Part shown: positions 1-9,904 of the stretch, piece after piece | Numbering within the stretch: position 1 is the stretch's first letter | Layout of the letters: each line of letters starts with the position of its first letter | Assembly (NCBI GenBank): GCA_019426215.1 | Contig: CM033401.1 | Location: forward strand, 16,559,134-16,623,133 | Direction of reading: 5' to 3' | DNA length: 64,000 bases | From: Buddleja alternifolia | Taxonomy: Eukaryota; Streptophyta; Magnoliopsida; Lamiales; Scrophulariaceae | Translations under genes and position numbers: made by a program | Notes under the pieces: generated by a model | What the model saw: the letters and a program-made list of their open reading frames with translations, nothing else | Databases searched by the model: none | Told to the model about the DNA's origin: nothing

Positions 1-976
1 GCTTCTCTCACTCAGAAATACTGCCTGAAAGGTTTCAGCAACTTTTCTCACTCAGATGAAAGGTTGAGGTTTGTCACTAGGGTTTGTTTGTTTTAGAGAA
101 GATCAAACAACTTGGAATATCTCAGTTGGAGTTTGAATTTTTTCTTTGGAAGATATTTGAGATATTTGTGACTGTTTGGAATGTAGATAGAAAGCTTGAA
201 AGGTTTTAGCTATGGGGTTTCTAAGCTTTTTCCAGAAAGAATGTACGTAAGATTTTTGGCTATAATTTCTCGTATATTCTTGTTGTTTTATATTGGGTTT
301 TTCTGGAGCAAGGTATTTATAGGAAATTTCTTGGAAACTGTCCGTTGGACACATGTAGAAGCGTGCCTTTCACGTGGCGCGTGATCATACCTAAAGTCTG
401 ACATTCCTGGAAATTTGCTGAATCCGATTGGACGGGAGCAGCTCAAACTCTGAAATTTCTGACAGTCTGGTCAAAAGGTGGCTTGTCCACAAGTCATAGT
501 AGCTTATCACATTTAATGCTCTTATCAGGCATTTAATGCATTTGAATTTATTTCCCGTTGGAAATAAATGTCCGTTGAATGATTGCATTTAAGTCCTTCA
601 TGACTTGAGGATTTATTTAAGGTGAATCTTACATCCATCGCTTGAGACAATTTGAGCGCTTGATCCATGTATCCTGAAATAGGTTCCTTTATCGTTTGAC
701 GGACGCTAAGAGACAAATCTTCATCTCTGGTTGACTTCAGACGCTGGTCTTCAACTTCTTCTCTAATAGACTCACCTAGAATTCTACTAGCGATTCAGTT
801 TTTAAGACTTAGTCTAAAATCTACAAAGATAAAAAATTACAAGCCTAAACAAAATTACAAACTTTCAAACGCTTAAACAATAATCTAAGAAAAGCATAAA
901 CTTACATTTTATTTGGGGTCTAACAATGAATCCTATTTTGTCATCATCAAAACATCTAACATGAAATTTCCTAACA
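1..976 (-). repeat. Sirevirus-like Ty1/copia LTR, partial, minus strand
   Basis: This is the reverse complement of the first two thirds of the LTR at 62078-63578. Its 5' end, TGTTAGGAAATTTCA on the minus strand, lies at 976, and the rest runs off the left edge. A TATA box (TATAAATA, minus strand) is at 314-321, with a short GC palindrome about 60 bp upstream of it (near 369-384). No polypurine tract adjoins position 976, so this is the 5' LTR of an element extending leftwards, or a solo LTR, rather than a 3' LTR. It points away from the related plus-strand LTR at 28294, so the two copies are head to head around copia element E. Short ORFs here are fortuitous. Confidence 0.85.
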
Positions 977-1940
977 CTTGGGTTTGATGAAATTGAGCCC
1001 AATGAGATTAATTGGAATATAATATTTAATTAGAACTAATTAATTATTTTTCGTGGAGATTAATAATTGATTAAATATTATTATTTTTTTCCTCGACTTG
1101 GAAACTACTTCATTTTGAATAAGGAATATAAATTATTTTTTTTGGAGATTAATAATTAATTCTATGATCAAATAAAAGTATTTCCAATTTTTGATGGCTT
1201 TAAATCAGAATAAAATAAAATATAGAATTCCATATTTTATGTGTTCATATTATTTTAATTAAAGGTAAATGCACTTAATTCTTAATTTCGTACATCTAAG
1301 TCATCTAGTTGGACTAGAATAATTTTAATTGAAATAGTGAATATGTGAAATCATAAGGAATTTTATAAAGGACTTTTTAGTTGGACTAAATTTTTTAATA
1401 ATCAACATAAGTGATTTAATATTGTGAGCATGTATCAAATGTTGTGAGGATGTATTAATTGATGCGAGCATGTCTTATGTGATTAAAACACTAATCCTGG
1501 ACTTAGGATTATATGTTTTATCTTTAATTTTATGGGTTATCAAATTTGAAGCTATTTATTATATTCTTAGAAATAATGCATGAGTTTTTTTAGGAATCGA
1601 GATAAAATAGTTCAAAGTTGATAAAGTCAAAAGGCCCATGAATGTTTAATAGGTTTAATCTATGCCTTTTGTGATGCCTTTTGTGATGACCTATTGGTTC
1701 GGGCCCTCTAGTAAAAGTTCATGATCAAGTGATGAATTTATTTATTCATTTATTTAAATTCAATGTTTATTTATATTGAAAGGCATGATTATTAGTAGTA
1801 TTTTTATGCATGATCAATATAGAATAAAGCGCTATATAAATTGAATAATGTGCAAAGTGAGACCAAAATCTTTTGACGAATTAAATTCTCCCAAATAAAT
1901 TATACCGAGTTAGAAAAGAATGTTTGACATCCTCACCCTC
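977..1940. other. AT-rich noncoding stretch, probable outer leader of copia element E
   Basis: There is no credible ORF. The sequence is strongly AT-rich and continues at 9905 across the insertion of element A; the duplicated CCCTC at 1936-1940 and 9900-9904 proves the two halves were once contiguous. I looked for a copy of the copia LTR that starts at 14372 and did not find one, so whether this is copia leader, an older LTR or unrelated DNA is open. Confidence 0.5.
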
Positions 1941-3878
1941 TGATAAGAGGTGTTTTTACGTGTTTTTAAGACCGTAATTCTTATGATTTGGATTCACTTA
2001 TTGCTTAAATCATGTCACATTTGCATTTAATAGGTGTGTTAAGTGAATACAGGTAATAAATGAGAATACATGAAGAAAAGGGAAGAAAAACGATGTACAA
2101 AACAAGTTCAAGCATGTTTTTCAACACCTAGGCGATTTATGCATCTCCTACCACATTCGAGCGATAATTCCGTACATTTCGAGACCGACTTAGACAAAGT
2201 TTCCTTCTACAAAGTTTTAGATGAATGTCTTAGCTTCAAATGGGAACTTGAAACATCCAAATCGGAGGTTTATAGAGATAATTGTGAAGGAAATACGATT
2301 GCTGCGCCGAACAGAGAAGTACATGTGCCAGGATACGCCCCAACGCTCTCCTAGTCATGCCTAGGCATGGATAGTCCGAATGTTACTCCTTTTTCAGCCT
2401 AAATTCCAGCATTATATGATGAGTAAGAATCACTTTTGGCCATAATTCATCACATGTGTTGAGGGGTTGTCATAAGTGTGTTTCTTGGTAGATTTACTTT
2501 ATGGGCGCCAAATCAGAAACAACCTCCATGTTGAAACGTAATTTAGGTATACTTAGAGACCGAATTGGACAAAATGTCCTTCTGAAAAGTTGTAGATCTA
2601 CGTTTTATCTGAACATGGGGACTTGAATCATCCAATTTGGAGATCTTTGGAGAAGTTTATGAGGAAAATAATAAGATTGCGCTGGAAAGCAAGAAAATGG
2701 CAGCATGCATGTGTTTTGTTGAAGTTTTCACATGGTTAGGCTTGGTGGAATTCTTAATGGCCGAAAGTTCAACATTTTTTAGCTGGTTGGAATCTTAAAA
2801 GCCAAACTTTAAGCATCACCTTAGGTGGAATTCTCATTGGGGAACTTTAATGGGAATTCTTAATGCATACTTTAGTGGAATTTTTGGCTATAAAAGGAGG
2901 GGGAACCCATACTCTTCATCATTCACTATCAATTTCAGATTCTTAGAGGAGAGGGGGGCAGCCCCTAATCTGATTTCTCCACCATTCATCACCATTCTTC
3001 ATCACTCTTGGAGGGGAAAACTAGAGGAAGGAAAAGAGCTTGGGGATTGAAGGCTCAACTTCATGATCCATCATTATTCACTTTTGAGGGAGTTTTTATA
3101 GCTTTTCATTTCAATTATGTCTATGAACATGTGTATTAATTCATTTATGTTTTTCATATTATCCATTATGAACTAAATTCATAAGACTAGGGTCATGTAA
3201 GGCCAAATTGTGATATATGCTTATAATAGATGATTGTTAAGGTTGTTCTTATATTGTTATGTGATGTGAATTTGTGTTTTTGCCTATCTTGCATATACTT
3301 GATCACTATATGTTAGAATCTTATGCCTAGGTTAATATTTCGTGAGAAAATTGACTTAGGGTGCAAGAAATTCACATCATGACCCGTAACTAATGAGGAA
3401 TTGCCCTAGACATAGGTAAAGATTCCCGGGTGAAGTTGTTCGATTCAAATCGAGTGAACTCTAGTACGTTAATGCATGTTTAGTGGTTAGATTTCTGGAT
3501 AGGAATATTTGGGAAATCACGATCTAAGCATAGGAGTTTATACGCGAGACATCGGTTATTCTCTACCCTTGGAGTTCTCACCATAACAATATAAGCGTAA
3601 TCCTTCAACTAGAATCTTTATAAGTATAATTGATCAATTTGAACCTAGCATGTGCCTTAGTCTCCCTTTATACTTTGTGTAAAATCAATTCTGTAATCTT
3701 GTTCTTATTGTATGTATTTTACTTATAATTTACTTTAATTATATTTGTTCTTTTTTTCGTTAAAATCATAAACTAAAATTCAAGTCTCCGTGGTTCGACA
3801 ACCCGGACTTTTAGTCCACTTATTACTACACACGACTAGTGCACTTGCTACAATAGCACGTTAGCTTTTAGCGTGTCA
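1941..3878 (+). repeat. 5' LTR of element A
   Basis: It starts TGATAAGAGG and ends AGCGTGTCA. It matches 7962-9899 over the full 1938 bp. U3 holds a 14-bp palindrome CATGCCTAGGCATG (2356-2369), then a run of degenerate GGTGGAATTCTTAATGG repeats (about 2751-2890) leading to a TATA box at 2889. The last 100 bp share the 'gacaacccggact...gtccac' segment with the LTR ends of elements B-D and the solo LTR. Confidence 0.93.
2889..2897 (+). promoter_or_regulatory. TATA box of element A LTR promoter
   Basis: TATAAAAGG lies about 990 bp before the end of the LTR, immediately after the degenerate upstream repeats. The same box is in the 3' LTR at 8910-8918. It probably starts the genomic RNA. Confidence 0.65.
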
Positions 3879-3884
3879 AGTTTT

Positions 3885-3902
3885 TGGCGCCGTTGCCGGG
3901 GA
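3885..3902 (+). other. Primer binding site, tRNA-Asp type, element A
   Basis: TGGCGCCGTTGCCGGGGA lies 6 nt after the 5' LTR. It is complementary over 18 nt to the 3' end of plant tRNA-Asp including CCA. Elements B, C and D carry the same 18-mer. Confidence 0.92.
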
Positions 3903-4037
3903 CTTGTTCATTTTAGTTTTTGATTTTTCGTTTAAATTTTCCTAATTCTTAGTTCTTCGTTTATTTCTAACCTTTCTTTTATTTTATTATTCTAATTTTG
4001 TTTTTTGTGTTTAAGTGTTAGGTGTAATTTGTGGTGC

Positions 4038-6320
4038 ATGACCCGCTCTTCTAACGAGCCTCTATACAATTTTGAGCCGGAGATAGAGCGTGTTCTTCGA
4101 TCTAGTAGACGCGCTCGAGAAATGGCCGACAATCTAAATCCAAATGGGAATTTTCCCGACATAAATCTCCCGGAAAACAGGGAATGGTTGCAAAATCTAT
4201 TCCAAGCTATGCAACCGGTACCTCCTCAAAGACTTCCATCGGTCCGAGAAAGTCTACCTCCAAGGGTCCACACTATACCGGGGCCCGTAGTCTTTCCAAA
4301 TTTCTTTGCACCAAATTATCACATTCCGTCACACATCTTTAGCATGGTGCAAAGCGAACCCTTCTATGGAGAGGCCCATGAATCACCTCATGAGCATTTG
4401 GAGACTTTAGACGATACTCTCATGACTACCCAATTTCATCCACGGGATCTCGATGCAATTCGTCTAAGAGTCTTCCACTTCTCATTAAAGGAAAGGGCGA
4501 CCATGTGGTACAAGTCTTTACCACCCCAATCCATCACAACATGGGGACAATTGGTTGATGCCTTTTTGAGCAAATTCTTTCCACCCTCCAAAATCAACGA
4601 GCTAAGGAGCAATATTAAAGAGTTTAAGCAAGGGAATCATGAGTCCTTGGCCGAGGCATGGGCTAGATATAAAAACATGCTCCGAAAATGCCCGTATCAC
4701 AACCTAAAGTTGAGCGAGCAAGTACTACGATTCCATGATGGAGTCCGATCGCGCATCCGAAATAGGCTCAATGCCGGTGCCGGTGGTGATCTCCTTGGGC
4801 TCGATTGCCAAAGTGTGTGGGACAAGATTGAGCAATTAGCCCGGGAAGATGAGCTCTATCCCGATGATGAAGAGATCACACCCACTAAAAAAATTGCTCG
4901 TGTTCAAGAGTTGGAAAAAGAAGTCGGTTTGGAAACAATGGTTGGCAATGTAAACTATGTTGGAAATGCCAATCAACCTCAATTGAACTTCCATGTGCCC
5001 GAAAATTTTCCAAGGAGGCCCAATCCGGCACAAAACGCCCATATCAATATCTATCAAGCACCAAGGCCTCCATTCATCAACAATCAAGCTCAAAGGCAAG
5101 GTAATCCTCATGTACAAAGGCAAGTTAGGCCTCCTACAACCGATGAACGTCTTGATGAGGAAATAAAGAAATCGGATTCAGCAATCAACGAACTCCGTAC
5201 TATGATGAAGGATTTAATGATGGATATGAAGGATTTGAAGACACAAATGGGTCAAATGGCAAAGACAATCAGCGAGAGAGCCCCGGGAACTTTACCAAGT
5301 GACACGGAAAAGAACCCGAAAGAGCAATGCTATGCAATTACCTTGAGAAGTGGCGAACAGGTAAAAGGTGATAATGTTCGCACTGATGCGCCCGAGCGCC
5401 CATCCATCCATGCTCAGGCGCCCTTGTCGCTGCGCCAAGGCGCCGATTGTCACGCCCAAGCGCCACATTCTGTATCCTCCACAGCTAGCCCTTCAACTCC
5501 AACGCATCATCCCATCGAGGTTCGTCTTCCATTTCCAAATGCACAAAAAACAAAAAAAAAGGATATGGATCAGATTTTCCGTAGGATTGTGGCGACTCTT
5601 TGTGAGGACCCGGGGAGGCTCACCATTCCGTGCACCATTGGCCCTCTTACTTTTGAAAAGGTTATTTGCGATACGGGAGCAAGTATCAATCTCCTCCCGT
5701 ATTCTCTCTTCAAGAAGTTGGGCCTTGGAAATCCCAAACCGACATCAATGAGCCTCCAACTCGCCGATGGATCAATTAAGAGACCAAAGGGGATAATAGA
5801 AGATGTTATTGTACAAGTTGACAAATTCTTTTTCCGGGTTGACTTTGTGGTCCTTGATATGGAGGAAGATGTTGAGATGCCCTTGATTTTAGGAAGACCT
5901 TTCCTAGTCACTAGCAATGCCAAGATCGACATGGGAAAAGGTAAGTTATCATTGAGGGTAGGAGATGTAAAAGTGATATTTGATGCTTCTAATAACAGGA
6001 AACCATCTATAGATGATCTTACTTGTTCCAATATCGATGTTATTAACCCTTCTCTTGATGAGAAATGTGCAAATGACAAGGCTAAGGGCACACTCGAGTT
6101 GGAGGATGAGATTCCCTATGATAAACACAACAAAGAGGGAAAAGAAGATTTATGCATGAAATACATTCCACCCCATCGCCGTGCTCGTAAGATTGAAAAG
6201 ACTCATCCAATACAAAGGGCTTATTGCAAAATCCCGCAATATGAGTGGAAGCAAGTAGAACATGGAGCTAAAAGGAGGCATGACAAGGAATTGGTCGTGT
6301 TAAATGGACCACCTATTTGA
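4038..6320 (+). CDS. gag-pro: Gag-protease polyprotein of element A (RT and integrase absent)
   Basis: This intact ORF makes the capsid precursor and an aspartic protease that act in cytoplasmic virus-like particles. I chose the ATG at 4038 (MTRSSNEPLY) because alignment with elements B and C begins there; the frame is open from 4005. A Retrotrans_gag-type domain covers roughly residues 110-270, with the conserved blocks [20 protein letters not shown] and [17 protein letters not shown] proline/alanine segment with one APERP...HAQAP unit follows. The retroviral-type protease has the active-site DTGAS at about residue 545 and the LILGRPFL block. Compared with B and C, about 56 residues between gag and protease are missing in frame, and everything after the protease is replaced by about 100 residues of charged sequence (YIPPHRR...) that I do not recognise. 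No CCHC knuckle is visible. Confidence 0.88.
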   Translation: MTRSSNEPLYNFEPEIERVLRSSRRAREMADNLNPNGNFPDINLPENREWLQNLFQAMQPVPPQRLPSVRESLPPRVHTIPGPVVFPNFFAPNYHIPSHIFSMVQSEPFYGEAHESPHEHLETLDDTLMTTQFHPRDLDAIRLRVFHFSLKERATMWYKSLPPQSITTWGQLVDAFLSKFFPPSKINELRSNIKEFKQGNHESLAEAWARYKNMLRKCPYHNLKLSEQVLRFHDGVRSRIRNRLNAGAGGDLLGLDCQSVWDKIEQLAREDELYPDDEEITPTKKIARVQELEKEVGLETMVGNVNYVGNANQPQLNFHVPENFPRRPNPAQNAHINIYQAPRPPFINNQAQRQGNPHVQRQVRPPTTDERLDEEIKKSDSAINELRTMMKDLMMDMKDLKTQMGQMAKTISERAPGTLPSDTEKNPKEQCYAITLRSGEQVKGDNVRTDAPERPSIHAQAPLSLRQGADCHAQAPHSVSSTASPSTPTHHPIEVRLPFPNAQKTKKKDMDQIFRRIVATLCEDPGRLTIPCTIGPLTFEKVICDTGASINLLPYSLFKKLGLGNPKPTSMSLQLADGSIKRPKGIIEDVIVQVDKFFFRVDFVVLDMEEDVEMPLILGRPFLVTSNAKIDMGKGKLSLRVGDVKVIFDASNNRKPSIDDLTCSNIDVINPSLDEKCANDKAKGTLELEDEIPYDKHNKEGKEDLCMKYIPPHRRARKIEKTHPIQRAYCKIPQYEWKQVEHGAKRRHDKELVVLNGPPI

Positions 6321-6653
6321 ACCTCAAAGAGCACAAAGTCGAGCTACCGACTCTAAAATAGCGCTTCTTGGGAGGCAACCCAAGTTTGTAAGTTTGTTTT
6401 TCTTTTTGATTTTGTTTTTGTTTTGTTTAGTTTGTTTCTTTATGTTGTGTTCAAACATGCACTTTTAGCATGTATGTTTTCTTATGCTTGATGGTTTGAA
6501 AAGTTGAAGTGTTAGATATGATGCAAATTTGGACCATGCTCATTTTACTCGAGAGGAGGAGAAGCTATAGGATTATGTATTGGAAGTTTAAGGATGTTTT
6601 TCAACATCCTTGGTTGTAAGTGTTCTTTTACCTTTGTGTATGCATGTTGTAAC

Positions 6654-6690
6654 AATATTGGGGACAATGTTGGATTTAAGTTTGGGGGTA
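6654..6690 (+). promoter_or_regulatory. Internal hairpin plus polypurine tract, element A
   Basis: The stem AATATTG (6654-6660) and CAATGTT (6665-6671) closes a GGGA loop; six bases later comes AAGTTTGGGGGTA (6678-6690). Twelve bases of this tract repeat the 3' PPT at 7948. By analogy with the central PPT of some retroelements it may prime a second plus strand; this is inference. Confidence 0.6.
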
Positions 6691-7775
6691 GAAGAGTATC
6701 TATTTTGAATATTGAAAATGCAATCCTAATTTTTAACTTGAATTTGGGGAAAGTTTGTTTGATATCATGTTTATATGCTTCTTTGTTGAGAAAATCAAGC
6801 ATGAAAAATTTTTAGTCCTTCCAATTGATGCATTGAAATTGATTGACTTGGAAAAATGGCATGAATTCTTGAAATAATTTGAATTTAATGGAATATATAT
6901 CTTTGAAATTGCTCGTGGAGACCTTAAACTAGAATTGATTCTTTAGATGATTCACAATGCACTTAAATCAAAGGTAGAGGAGTTGAGAGGATAACCATCT
7001 TGAGACACTTAAGGAATTATTCCCAAAAATATTAACTTAGATTTCTCATAAAGTTATAAGTTGAGTAGTAATTTTATATGCTAACAATGAATTGAAAAGG
7101 TTGAATTTTGGTATGACCAAAAGTGGTCAGGCTAATACGTACCGGAGGTGAAAAGTTTCATACCTATATACTGTACTATTATGCTAATTTGAGCTATGCT
7201 CAAGCCAAAAAAAGTGAATTGTTTAAAAGATTTAGTTTTATTTCGTGGCCTTTGATACTCGAGTGATTAAATCCTTAGGAGTGTCTCTACACTTAATGCC
7301 CCAAAACTATCTAGTTTGGGAGTCATTGGTCTAAAGCTTGCTACGTGGGTGTCATAGAAAGCCTAATGGAATAAAACATTGCACATGATCTAGCCTTAAT
7401 GAAGTTTCAATGGAAATTTCATATGAATTGAAAGTTAAATGTTTGAGATAATGAAATTTAAATGGCTATGAGATTTTCTATAATTCTTGTGCTTTGCGTT
7501 TGATCGAAAGTTGATAGATATGGGATTAATGTCCAAAATTTGGTAAGGATGCCTCTCGACTATAATACCTTAGATTTATTTTTCACTACACCCTAGAGAG
7601 TCTTTTCAAGTATTGGTGTCACATGAGCAAAAGTAGTTGATATGTATATATATATTTGTGAACTTTAAAAGGTTGATTTTATGTCATTCATTCTTGTTGA
7701 TCATATTGAGATGTGTTGATTCGGTTGGGATTGAAAATTTGCTAGATTTTGTGGGTATATCTTATGCAAACCCTC

Positions 7776-7943
7776 ACGAGACTATAACTCGTCCTTTGAG
7801 GTAACTCAAAGGTTTAAAGGCTTGTTGCACCCGCTAAGTGCAATCGTTTACTCCACGAAAGTGAGTTAGTTAGTTGTTTTGTTTTCTCCCATTGAATGAT
7901 GTTGGTCTTGCCTTATAGCTCTTATTGCTCGAGGTCGAGCAAT
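7776..7943 (+). ncRNA. Conserved hairpin array upstream of the PPT, element A
   Basis: Five small inverted repeats: ACGAG/CTCGT (7776-7792); CCTTTGAG/CTCAAAGG with a GTAA loop (7793-7812), directly abutting the first; TTGCAC/GTGCAA with a 7-nt loop (7825-7843); ACT-C-CAC/GTGAGT with a GAAA loop (7850-7866); and ATTGCTCGA/TCGAGCAAT (7924-7943). Two loops fit the GNRA pattern. All recur in elements B-D, and stem three changes in a compensatory way. It is annotated as a probable cis-acting RNA structure, not a separate transcript. Confidence 0.55.
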
Positions 7944-7947
7944 TGAT

Positions 7948-7961
7948 AAGTTTGGGGGTGT
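7948..7961 (+). other. 3' polypurine tract, element A
   Basis: AAGTTTGGGGGTGT abuts the 3' LTR start at 7962, as expected for the plus-strand primer that survives RNase H. It begins 5 nt after the hairpin that ends at 7943. Confidence 0.85.
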
Positions 7962-9899
7962 TGATAAGAGGTGTTTTTACGTGTTTTTAAGACCGTAATT
8001 CTTATGATTTGGATTCACTTATTGCTTAAATCATGTCACATTTGCATTTAATAGGTGTGTTAAGTGAATACAGGTAATAAATGAGAATACATGAAGAAAA
8101 GGGAAGAAAAACGATGTACAAAACAAGTTCAAGCATGTTTTTCAACACCTAGGCGATTTATGCATCTCCTACCACATTCGAGCGATAATGCCGAACATTT
8201 CGAGACCGACTTAGACAAAGTTTCCTTCTACAAAGTTTTAGATGAATGTCTTAGCTTCAAATGGGAACTTGAAACATCCAAATCGGAGGTCTATAGAGAT
8301 AATTGTGAAGGAAATACGATTGCTGCGCCGAACAGAGAAGTACATGTGCCAGGATACACCCCAACGCTCTCCTAGTCATGCCTAGGCATGGATAGTCCGA
8401 ATGTTACTCCTTTTTCAGCCTAAATTCCAGCATTATATGATGAGTAAGAATCACTTTTGGCCATAATTCATCACATGTGTTGAGGGGTTGTCATAAGTGT
8501 GTTTCTTGGTAGATTTACTTTATGGGCGCCAAATCAGAAACAACCTCCATGTTGAAACGTAATTTAGGTATACTTAGAGACCGAATTGGACAACATGTCC
8601 TTCTGTAAAGTTGTAGATCTACGTTTTATCTGAACATGGGGACTTGAATCATCCAATTTGGAGATCTTTGGAGAAGTTTATGAGGAAAATACTAAGATTG
8701 TGCTGGAAAGCAAGAAAATGGCAGCATGCATGTGTTTTGTTGAAGTTTTCACATGGTTAGGCTTGGTGGAATTCTTAATGGCCGAAAGTTCAACATTTTT
8801 TAGCTGGTTGGAATCTTAAAAGCCAAACTTTAAGCATCACCTTAGGTGGAATTCTCATTGGGGAACTTTAATGGGAATTCTTAATGCATACTTTAGTGGA
8901 ATTTTTGGCTATAAAAGGAGGGGGAACCCATACTCTTCATCATTCACTATCAATTTCAGATTCTTAGAGGAGAGAGGGGCAGCCCCTAATCTGATTTCTC
9001 CACCATTCATCACCATTCTTCATCACTCTTGGAGGGGAAAACTAGAGGAAGGAAAAGAGCTTGGGGATTGAAGGCTCAACTTCAAGATCCATCATTATTC
9101 ACTTTTGAGGGAGTTTTTATAGCTTTTCATTTCAATTATGTCTATGAACATGTGTATTAATTCATTTATGTTTTTCATATTATCCATTATGAACTAAATT
9201 CATAAGACTAGGGTCATGTAAGGCCAAATTGTGATATATGCTTATAATAGATGATTGTTAAGGTTGTTCTTATATTGTTATGTGATGTGAATTTGTGTTT
9301 TTGCCTATCTTGCATATACTTGATCACTATATGTTAGAATCTTATGCCTAGGTTAATATTTCGTGAGAAAATTGACTTAGGGTGCAAGAAATTCACATCA
9401 TGACCCGTAACTAATGAGGAATTGCCCTAGACATAGGTAAAGATTCCCGGGTGAAGTTGTTCGATTCAAATCGAGTGAACTCTAGTACGTTAATGCATGT
9501 TTAGTGGTTAGATTTCTGGATAGGAATATTTGGGAAATCACGATCTAAGCATAGGAGTTTATACGCGAGACATCGGTTATTCTCTACCCTTGGAGTTCTC
9601 ACCATAACAATATAAGCGTAATCCTTCAACTAGAATCTTTATAAGTATAATTGATCAATTTGAACCTAGCATGTGCCTTAGTCTCCCTTTATACTTTGTG
9701 TAAAATCAATTCTGTAATCTTGTTCTTATTGTATGCATTTTACTTATAATTTACTTTAATTATATTTGTTCTTTTTTTCGTTAAAATCATAAACTAAAAT
9801 TCAAGTCTCCTTGGTTTGACAACCCGGACTTTTAGTCCACTTATTACTACACACGACTAGTGCACTTGCTACAATAGCACGTTAGCTTTTAGCGTGTCA
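7962..9899 (+). repeat. 3' LTR of element A
   Basis: 1938 bp, the same length as the 5' LTR and different at 13 bases by eye. TATA box at 8910-8918. It is followed by the duplicated target CCCTC at 9900-9904. Confidence 0.93.
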
Positions 9900-9904
9900 C
9901 CCTC

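Larger units (their letters stand above)
6321..7961 (+). other. Noncoding structured 3' region of element A
   Basis: There is no coding capacity, yet much of this stretch is shared with elements B-D. In order it holds: a hairpin CTTGGG/CCCAAG at 6367-6384 just after the stop codon; a 9-bp stem AAGGATGTT/AACATCCTT at about 6590-6611; a hairpin followed by an internal PPT at 6654-6690; hairpins TGACCA/TGGTCA (7114-7129) and TTGAGC/GCTCAA (7189-7203); a hairpin array at 7776-7943; and the PPT at 7948-7961. A dispensable untranslated tail should diverge as fast as the LTRs do, and this one does not. Confidence 0.8.
1941..9899 (+). mobile_element. Element A: non-autonomous Athila-type Ty3/gypsy retrotransposon
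   Basis: A complete element of 7959 bp with 1938-bp LTRs beginning TG and ending CA, flanked by the 5-bp duplication CCCTC (1936-1940, 9900-9904). It carries a tRNA-Asp PBS, one gag-protease ORF, a long noncoding 3' region and a PPT abutting the 3' LTR. RT, RNase H and integrase are absent. By eye the two LTRs differ at 13 positions with no indels (about 0.7%). At the commonly used rate of 1.3e-8 substitutions per site per year this is roughly 0.25 million years. It is inserted in the leader of copia element E and probably depends on an Athila helper such as elements B or C. Confidence 0.93.

Noticed and set aside
103..354. 83-codon minus-strand ORF, with a relative at 62695-62910
   Set aside because: Both are U3/R sequence of the Sirevirus-like LTR; the ATG precedes the TATA box and the frame is not kept between copies.
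2070..2354. 94-codon ORF, repeated at 8091-8375
   Set aside because: It lies wholly inside both LTRs of element A; the second copy is just the LTR duplicate. It resembles no known protein and lies upstream of the TATA box.
2850..3050. 66-codon ORF, repeated at 8871-9071
   Set aside because: Spans the TATA box of the LTR and is duplicated only because the LTR is. The reading frame looks fortuitous.
5570..6091. 173-codon antisense ORF over the element A protease
   Set aside because: Mirror frame of a real coding region; no start context or homology.
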